Below are positions 19,690 through 23,835 of a stretch of DNA of 23,835 bases, piece by piece. Position 1 is the stretch's first letter; every line of letters begins with the position of its first letter. A program made the translations under genes and the position numbers. Below the pieces are notes generated by a model, which was not told where the DNA came from, did no database searches, and was given only the letters and a program-made list of their open reading frames with translations. The DNA comes from a virus. The stretch lies in IMG/VR virus record IMGVR_UViG_3300007346_000247, positions 1 to 23,835 of that record; one strand, written 5' to 3'.

Positions 19690-19997
19690 GTGTCACTTAC
19701 GCTGGTTTTCTAGAGCGTTTCCCCGAGTTCAGCCCTCATCCATCGGGAATTGTGAACGGCGCTATTGAGAGCGCCTCTGCAGACGTTTCGTCAGACATCT
19801 TTGGTGATCAGACTGACCGAGCAGTGCGTTTTCTAGCCGCTCACATCATTGCTATTCAGCTTGCACAAATGGGCGTCATGATTGGCGCAACAGACGGCAA
19901 GGTTTATGGCAAAGGTCTCGACGCCACGTTGTATGGGCAAGAGTTCAAACGTCTCACTGATGCGGCATCATCCTCTCTGCTTGGTTTCGTTGTCTAA
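19686..19997 (+). CDS. DUF4054-type head-tail connector
   Basis: 103 residues. The start MSVTYAGFLERFPEFSP fits the F..RFPEF signature of DUF4054, and the rest is a helical bundle (AIESASADVSSDIFGDQ, AVRFLAAHIIAIQLAQMG) with the LTDAASSSLLGF end. These proteins form the ring under the portal. Translational coupling to both neighbours (ATGA with the previous gene and TAATG with the next) supports the assignment. Confidence 0.75.
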   Translation: MSVTYAGFLERFPEFSPHPSGIVNGAIESASADVSSDIFGDQTDRAVRFLAAHIIAIQLAQMGVMIGATDGKVYGKGLDATLYGQEFKRLTDAASSSLLGFVV

Positions 19998-20386
19998 TGA
20001 CCAATCCTGCTCCGCCACTAGCTAATGCCACACTGGTGTTTGCAGTGGCGAGCGGATATGCGACAGACTCGGCCACTGGTAATTACGTTGAAATCACTGG
20101 AGATGAAACGTACTATGCCACTTTGAAGCAGAGCAAGGATCCTCGATACGATCAACGACTCGGGGCTGATGAAACTGCCATCTATATGAAGGGCAGGCTT
20201 GTTAGCCCACTGGCGTTTTCGGGAGTGCCCCCTGGAAGTGTGGCTGCGGCCACCATTGAAAATCAGGAGGGGCGTTTTGAATTACTCCCTACGACCGAGA
20301 TGACTGACCACTACCGTCAGTTTCTGGGCACTCCAATCCACGGCTACTTTAGAGTTGTGGGAGCAGGTAGTGTCCTTAATCGTTAA
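19997..20386 (+). CDS. Probable head closure / neck protein
   Basis: 129 residues, starting in a TAATG overlap with the connector gene. Beta-rich: LVFAVASGYATDSATGNYVEI, TYYATLKQSKDPRYDQRL, AIYMKGRLVSP and RFELLPTTEM. This resembles small SPP1 gp16-like stoppers in size and make-up, but no clear family signature was seen; the call is by position between the DUF4054 connector and the tail tube. Confidence 0.5.
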   Translation: MTNPAPPLANATLVFAVASGYATDSATGNYVEITGDETYYATLKQSKDPRYDQRLGADETAIYMKGRLVSPLAFSGVPPGSVAAATIENQEGRFELLPTTEMTDHYRQFLGTPIHGYFRVVGAGSVLNR

Positions 20387-20409
20387 TCACGCTCCTTCGC
20401 ATTGTTTCA

Positions 20410-20988
20410 ATGGCCATTCAACATCCCACACAGATCATCAAGAGCCAGGACACCATTGTGTATGTGGGCGCTCTTTCCGGCGCCACTCGTCCTGATATTA
20501 CCCCCGCCTCTGCTGGCGTTCTCGCCCGTCCCGTGTCTGGAGTTCCCTCCAACATGTATTTCCTGGGTGGCGTGACCAATGCTTCCGTCGCATTTAACGA
20601 TGGTGAGCAAGAATACTACCTGCTTGGTGGTGGCGGCTTCGCTGATAGCGTGAAAGTCACCCAGCGTTGTCAAGCTTCCATCACTTCGTATTTCCAAAAG
20701 GATCTCGATGGCAGCTCCATTGATGAGACTGCTTTTGACGAGGCTATGGATTTGGTGCTGCGCGGTCGCACCGAAAAAGATTTTGAACTGTATGTCGAAA
20801 TCTTCAAGTTCCTCGGTGGTCAAACTTATGACCTCACCTGCTTTGCAGCAACCGTGATGAACTACAACGAAAGCTATCCTGCTGATAACCTCGTTGAGAC
20901 CACTTTCGACCTGATGAGCCGTGGTACTTATGGCACTGGTCGTTGCACCATCTCCGGCGCAATCCTGCCCACCTCTCCTAACGCTTGA
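20410..20988 (+). CDS. Major tail tube protein (probable)
   Basis: 192 residues, beta-rich: TIVYVGALSGATRPDI, VTNASVAFNDGEQEYYLLGGGG, VTQRCQASITSYFQKDLDG, then EKDFELYVEIFK and a C-terminal strand pair ending RGTYGTGRCTISGAI. Size, composition and the C-biased codon use of a highly expressed gene fit a siphovirus tail tube subunit. A terminator follows at once, as often seen after abundant structural genes. Unusually it lies before the tail completion genes rather than after them. Confidence 0.68.
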   Translation: MAIQHPTQIIKSQDTIVYVGALSGATRPDITPASAGVLARPVSGVPSNMYFLGGVTNASVAFNDGEQEYYLLGGGGFADSVKVTQRCQASITSYFQKDLDGSSIDETAFDEAMDLVLRGRTEKDFELYVEIFKFLGGQTYDLTCFAATVMNYNESYPADNLVETTFDLMSRGTYGTGRCTISGAILPTSPNA

Positions 20989-21013
20989 TCATCAAGCTAG
21001 AGACGTTCTCACA

Positions 21014-21040
21014 AGCCCCCGAAAGGGGGCTATTTTATTA
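21014..21040 (+). terminator. Terminator after the tail tube gene
   Basis: AGCCCCC (21014-21020) pairs with GGGGGCT (21025-21031), GAAA tetraloop, followed by ATTTTATTA. The next gene starts at 21043, so expression beyond it should fall or rely on another promoter. Confidence 0.8.
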
Positions 21041-21042
21041 GT

Positions 21043-21453
21043 ATGAACATCCTGGAAATCCGCAGCACTGTCGAGCAATTGTTGTCCGACTTGCTCGGCA
21101 CTTATACGTTGCCAAACAATTCCACAGCGCCTGCATTGTGGGTGGATGGCCGCAGTGGAGTGCCCAAGGGGTGGAAGGTGCAGGGACTAGAAGCGGCGAT
21201 TAGGCAGTATCCAACACGCGCATCGCGCCCGTTGATGGGGCTCGTTGAGATGCGAAAGGCATGGGAGCTAGTGCTGTCGCAATACGATCCTTCTGCTGAG
21301 GACATGGATGAGGCTATTGAGAGAATTCAACGGCACTTTCCTGATTGCACTGTGAGAGGCTTCCCTTCAAGTGATAGAGAGTATCAATATGCAAGAATTA
21401 TCATTCCCGACATTGAACTAGCCACTCAATATCGTCACGTTGCCAACGAATAA
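21043..21453 (+). CDS. Probable tail terminator-like protein
   Basis: 136 residues starting right after the terminator. It begins MNILEIRSTVEQLLSDLLG, has a LWVDGRSGVPKGWKVQGLEAAI segment, a helix LVEMRKAWELVLSQYD, and a beta end SDREYQYARIIIPDIELA. The alternation of an N-terminal helix, a central sheet and a final strand is what tail terminator proteins look like, but no diagnostic motif is present. Two bases separate it from the HK97 gp10-like gene. Position and size are the main support. Confidence 0.5.
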   Translation: MNILEIRSTVEQLLSDLLGTYTLPNNSTAPALWVDGRSGVPKGWKVQGLEAAIRQYPTRASRPLMGLVEMRKAWELVLSQYDPSAEDMDEAIERIQRHFPDCTVRGFPSSDREYQYARIIIPDIELATQYRHVANE

Positions 21454-21455
21454 AG

Positions 21456-21905
21456 ATGGCTGGTATAGCAAGAATTGTTGGAGCAAAGCAACTTGAGCAG
21501 GCGCTTTTAAGTGCTTTTGAAGAATGGACGAGAGAGGATGTTAACGAACGTTATTGGAGGGAGAAGTTTGAAGACAAATACCGTTATCCGGGACCGCCGA
21601 CTCTGAGGAAAAATGGCGAAATAGCAAGAGATCCTCGTGACATTCTGGACACGGAGTCGCTGTATGAAAGTGGCGTGGAGTCTTATAAGTTTACGCGAGG
21701 CGCAACAGGCGCCGAAGCGAACTGGCACTGGGACGCTAAAAATTCAAGCGGCGAAGAATATGCTTGGTTTGTTCATGAAGGGCAAGGTCCATATTCTCGT
21801 GCGCCTCGCCGATGGACAGACGAGCTTGCATCGGAATATTTGTTTGAGACAAGTGAAATTAAGCGTGATTTAATGGATGCACTAGACCGCCACCTCAATG
21901 CCTGA
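21456..21905 (+). CDS. HK97 gp10-like head-tail / tail completion protein
   Basis: 149 residues. The C-terminal half has EEYAWFVHEGQGPYSRAPRRWTDEL, which matches the YAxxVxxG...R.A..pR.F pattern of HK97 gp10-type proteins, followed by a helical end. The N-terminal half (GIARIVGAKQLEQALLSAFEEW) is helical. In relatives it connects head and tail or completes the tail. It overlaps the next gene by 8 bp. Confidence 0.6.
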   Translation: MAGIARIVGAKQLEQALLSAFEEWTREDVNERYWREKFEDKYRYPGPPTLRKNGEIARDPRDILDTESLYESGVESYKFTRGATGAEANWHWDAKNSSGEEYAWFVHEGQGPYSRAPRRWTDELASEYLFETSEIKRDLMDALDRHLNA

Positions 21906-22164
21906 CACTCCCATTGATTATCTGCAGAGCGACAACGGCGAGGTGCACGTAATCAACGCGACGGTTGACGGCCCAACACTAGAAGCCGGCATCTTATGCG
22001 TTATTTCATTCGCAGAAACTACCATTAGAATCTCAAACGAGCAACATTCGTTTCTGATTGAACTCCCGGAAGACGCTCGCACCAAAGGCGAACGACTGAA
22101 GGCGTTTAATGTGCCGTTGGCAATTTTGGATTATGAGCAAATACAGCTTTCTGCTGGCGTCTGA
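21898..22164 (+). CDS. Small tail-module hypothetical protein (88 aa)
   Basis: 88 residues overlapping the preceding gene by 8 bp and the chaperone gene by 32 bp. It begins MPDTPIDYLQSDNGEVHV and reads as a short beta sandwich (VHVINATVDGPTLEAGIL, ISFAETTIRISNEQHSF). No family is recognised. Its placement in the tail module suggests a minor tail protein. Confidence 0.55.
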   Translation: MPDTPIDYLQSDNGEVHVINATVDGPTLEAGILCVISFAETTIRISNEQHSFLIELPEDARTKGERLKAFNVPLAILDYEQIQLSAGV

Positions 22165-22678
22165 AGAGGTCAGCTACTTTGAACTCACGCCTGCTCTGCG
22201 CATGCAAAAGCATGGCGGATGGCTGATTGCTGAGAGTATCGAGCAAGAGGAGATCAGCAAGGCTCAAAGTCAGAGCACAATTAAAGCGGTGCAGCTTGCG
22301 AAGAAGATTGCCGCTGCGAAAGACATCCCTCTTGACGAGGCCTTTGAAATGCTCCAGGGAGGCGGTGGTTTTTCCGAGAGCGAGCTGTTGGCCGATTACA
22401 CCGAAGAAGCCCTCTTCATGATCACTGCAGGCGGCTCTGCGGAACTTGGGAATGCAAGGCTTATCACTGCATTTATGCGTTGCCGTGGCGAAGGAAAAAT
22501 TGGTGACAATTGGGAGCGTCTTACTGATTGGTCAATGGATGACACAAAAGGCATGACGCGAGAGCTGACTACTAAGGTGTTGGAATTTATTGCCGAAGAA
22601 CAAGATGCGGAGGTGAAAGCAGCACAAGCAAAAAAATCGAAGAGGAAGGTGAAGGAAGATGCCTTGCCGAACGAGTAG
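22133..22678 (+). CDS. Tail assembly chaperone, G-type, zero-frame product
   Basis: 181 residues from ATG 22133. Helix-rich with KAVQLAKKIAAAKDIPLDEAFEML, a glycine-rich loop, and ADYTEEALFMI. Ends in a lysine-rich tail KAAQAKKSKRKVKEDA. Size and position directly before the tape measure are those of lambda gpG. The slippery site near the 3' end produces a longer -1 frame fusion. The chaperones hold the tape measure protein soluble while the tail tube polymerises. Codons GCA-AAA-AAA-TCG hold the slip site; the stop is at 22676-22678. Confidence 0.78.
   Translation: MSKYSFLLASEEVSYFELTPALRMQKHGGWLIAESIEQEEISKAQSQSTIKAVQLAKKIAAAKDIPLDEAFEMLQGGGGFSESELLADYTEEALFMITAGGSAELGNARLITAFMRCRGEGKIGDNWERLTDWSMDDTKGMTRELTTKVLEFIAEEQDAEVKAAQAKKSKRKVKEDALPNE
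22609..22668 (+). promoter_or_regulatory. -1 frameshift signal of the tail chaperone
   Basis: Zero-frame codons GCA-AAA-AAA-TCG contain the heptamer A-AAA-AAA (22630-22636). A perfect Shine-Dalgarno-like GGAGGTGA (22609-22616) lies 13 bases upstream, where it stimulates -1 slippage in dnaX. A 7-bp hairpin with one bulge (22648-22655 with 22662-22668) starts 11 bases downstream. The -1 frame is open through the site and has no good start codon of its own. Confidence 0.82.
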
Positions 22679-23103
22679 AAAAACAAGCGAGAGCTTTCTT
22701 AAAGGGGCTCACTGATTGGGATGCCATCTTTTTTCGCCTTAATGCATCATGCCTTAAGGATGATCGATGGGGACCAGAAAGCTTTTCTAAACAAAAAGTA
22801 AAAGACGTAATTGCTGCTCTTAAATTTTTAGAGAAGCACGATCATTTGCAATACAATTTAAACAGTTTGTCAGTGGCCAAAATGGCCACAATGGTTGCGC
22901 ATGCGCTTGGAGGCAAGAAGGTAAGCCTTACTGCTGATGATTTCTTGCCATTTGATACGCGCAAACTCAAGAAGGAAACAGGCATTACCGACGAAAGCAT
23001 TATTGTGCTTAAGCGCTTGATGAAGACCAGGCGAATGGACGCCCGCGTTGTTTCGATGTTGGCAGAGGAACTTAAAAACGCTTCAATGCGAAATGATGAG
23101 TAA
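22636..23103 (+). CDS. Tail assembly chaperone extension (GT-type, -1 frame)
   Basis: Made only as a fusion with the G-type chaperone: 168 zero-frame residues followed by 155 from this frame, 323 in all. The extension begins KIEEEGEGRCLAERVEKQA after the slip and includes LKGLTDWDAIFFRLNASCLK, a helical part with FLEKHDHLQYNLNSL, and MKTRRMDARVVSMLAEEL at the end. In lambda the T part contacts the tail tube and tape measure. An in-frame ATG at 22870 or TTG at 22846 would give only a fragment, so independent translation is unlikely. Confidence 0.78.
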   Translation: MEEEGEGRCLAERVEKQARAFLKGLTDWDAIFFRLNASCLKDDRWGPESFSKQKVKDVIAALKFLEKHDHLQYNLNSLSVAKMATMVAHALGGKKVSLTADDFLPFDTRKLKKETGITDESIIVLKRLMKTRRMDARVVSMLAEELKNASMRNDE

Positions 23104-23155
23104 TATTATGTGCTATTAAAGCTACACTTAATAGAAGAATGCTGTAAGCGCAGTA

Positions 23156-23835
23156 ATGGCGGCGGAACTTCGGCTTGGCGTATCATTTGATCTCGTATAT
23201 TTTCGCCAGCAGCTTCAAAAGCTGGGCCGAATTGCTTCGTCTGAATTTACTGCGCGTATCAAGATTAAGCTTGACAGAAAAGTAGTCGATAGCGAGCTAA
23301 ATAATCTTCAGCGTGCAATTAAAAGGCGCAAGTACAATATTGAACTCAATATTACGGGAGGCCTTAGAAAGCAAACTTTTGACGATCTTCAGGCTCGTCT
23401 TGATGCGCTAAGCGCAAGAAAGAAAGTCGAGATTCCTGTCAGCATTAAAAACGCTGCTACCGCCAAAGATGTAAATGATACGGTTGTTGGCATTAAGGCC
23501 CGCATTGCCCAAAATCAGACAGTTAAACAGGGCGATGGAAAGATTCGTATTAACACAAGCATTAAACCGTCGATCACAAATGCTGATGTAGCGGATTTTC
23601 GCAGAGTTGTTCAAGCCAAGCTTTCGGGAATTTCAGTAAAAGTCAAGGCTGATATTCAAGGAGGATTTGCGTCTGGTCCAACGGGCCTTGCAGGCCTTCA
23701 AGAGTACATGCGTACTCAAGGATTATCTGGAGGTAATGTACCTGGCGCGGCTCAAACCGGGCGTCGTACTCAGTTTGAAGCAGCAGTTGCGCAGGCTTCA
23801 AATAGAGAACTACAGGATATGATGCGCCGGGCGAA
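23156..23835 (+). CDS. Tape measure protein, 3' end outside window
   Basis: Opens at ATG 23156 and continues to the window end (226 codons seen). The N-terminus, AAELRLGVSFDLVYFRQQL, is followed by repeated strand-helix units (FTARIKIKLDRKVVDSELNNL, YNIELNITGGLRKQTFDDL, KKVEIPVSIKN), typical of phage tape measure N-termini, which pack against the tail tube. It is the gene expected next to the G/GT chaperones. The ribosome site is weak. Confidence 0.75.
   Translation, partial: MAAELRLGVSFDLVYFRQQLQKLGRIASSEFTARIKIKLDRKVVDSELNNLQRAIKRRKYNIELNITGGLRKQTFDDLQARLDALSARKKVEIPVSIKNAATAKDVNDTVVGIKARIAQNQTVKQGDGKIRINTSIKPSITNADVADFRRVVQAKLSGISVKVKADIQGGFASGPTGLAGLQEYMRTQGLSGGNVPGAAQTGRRTQFEAAVAQASNRELQDMMRRA

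Noticed and set aside
1-23835. CRISPR array, insertion sequence, reverse transcriptase or diversity-generating repeat
   Set aside because: No regularly spaced repeats, transposase motifs, reverse transcriptase motifs or template/variable repeat pairs were seen on either strand.

Overview
The window reads as part of the genome of a tailed, siphovirus-like phage that probably infects cyanobacteria. The phage assignment is firm: large terminase, portal, MuF-like head protein, protease/scaffold, cement protein, DUF2184-type capsid protein, head-tail connectors, tail tube, frameshifted tail chaperone and the start of a tape measure. The cyanobacterial host is an inference. It rests on a very compact class I ribonucleotide reductase pair of the sort seen in cyanophages, a 39-residue protein with the YRG motif of the cyanobacterial DUF4278 family, and a head-to-head pair of TTTTCCACA boxes, the cyanobacterial DnaA-box form. 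No integrase or lysis gene is visible.

Layout. (1) 1-1800: a very GC-rich, GCC/CTG-dominated segment with the 3' part of a DUF7227-like phage gene and a 43-codon gene, closed by a hairpin terminator. (2) 1800-3230: convergent and mostly non-coding. It has the DnaA-type box pair, a promoter-like site built around a 14-bp palindrome, an HNH endonuclease gene on the minus strand, a strong plus-strand terminator, and a 140-nt stretch predicted to fold into a branched RNA. (3) 3226-7111, plus strand: a small protein, NrdA-like and NrdB-like ribonucleotide reductase subunits, an endonuclease VII, a metallophosphoesterase and a small membrane protein, punctuated by terminators at almost every gap. 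This is nucleotide-supply and DNA-processing early metabolism. (4) 7195-10174, minus strand: a PD-(D/E)XK-like protein, the large terminase, three small unknown genes, tRNA-Thr(UGU) and the DUF4278-like gene. (5) 10248-16190, plus strand: portal and MuF-like protein, then two glycosyltransferases and a methyltransferase, then a DUF6496 gene that appears joined to the next frame by a programmed -1 frameshift, then a small acidic protein. (6) 16191-16481, minus strand: an XRE repressor-like gene in the middle of the structural module. (7) 16542-23835, plus strand: protease-scaffold, cement, capsid, connectors, tail tube, tail completion proteins, a tail assembly chaperone pair with a second -1 frameshift signal, and the tape measure, which runs off the window.

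How it works together: terL is transcribed divergently from the portal across a 73-bp gap holding a sigma70-like promoter and an 8-bp inverted repeat. The head genes are tightly coupled by ATGA and other short overlaps. The most notable observations are the dnaX-like slippery site and stem-loop between the two parts of the 15227-15876 gene, the short reductase pair whose beta subunit lacks the usual radical tyrosine, the branched RNA upstream of the reductase operon, and a short sequence shared by the portal C-terminal region and the capsid protein N-terminus. All assignments come from reading the sequence and recalling family motifs; no database search was run.
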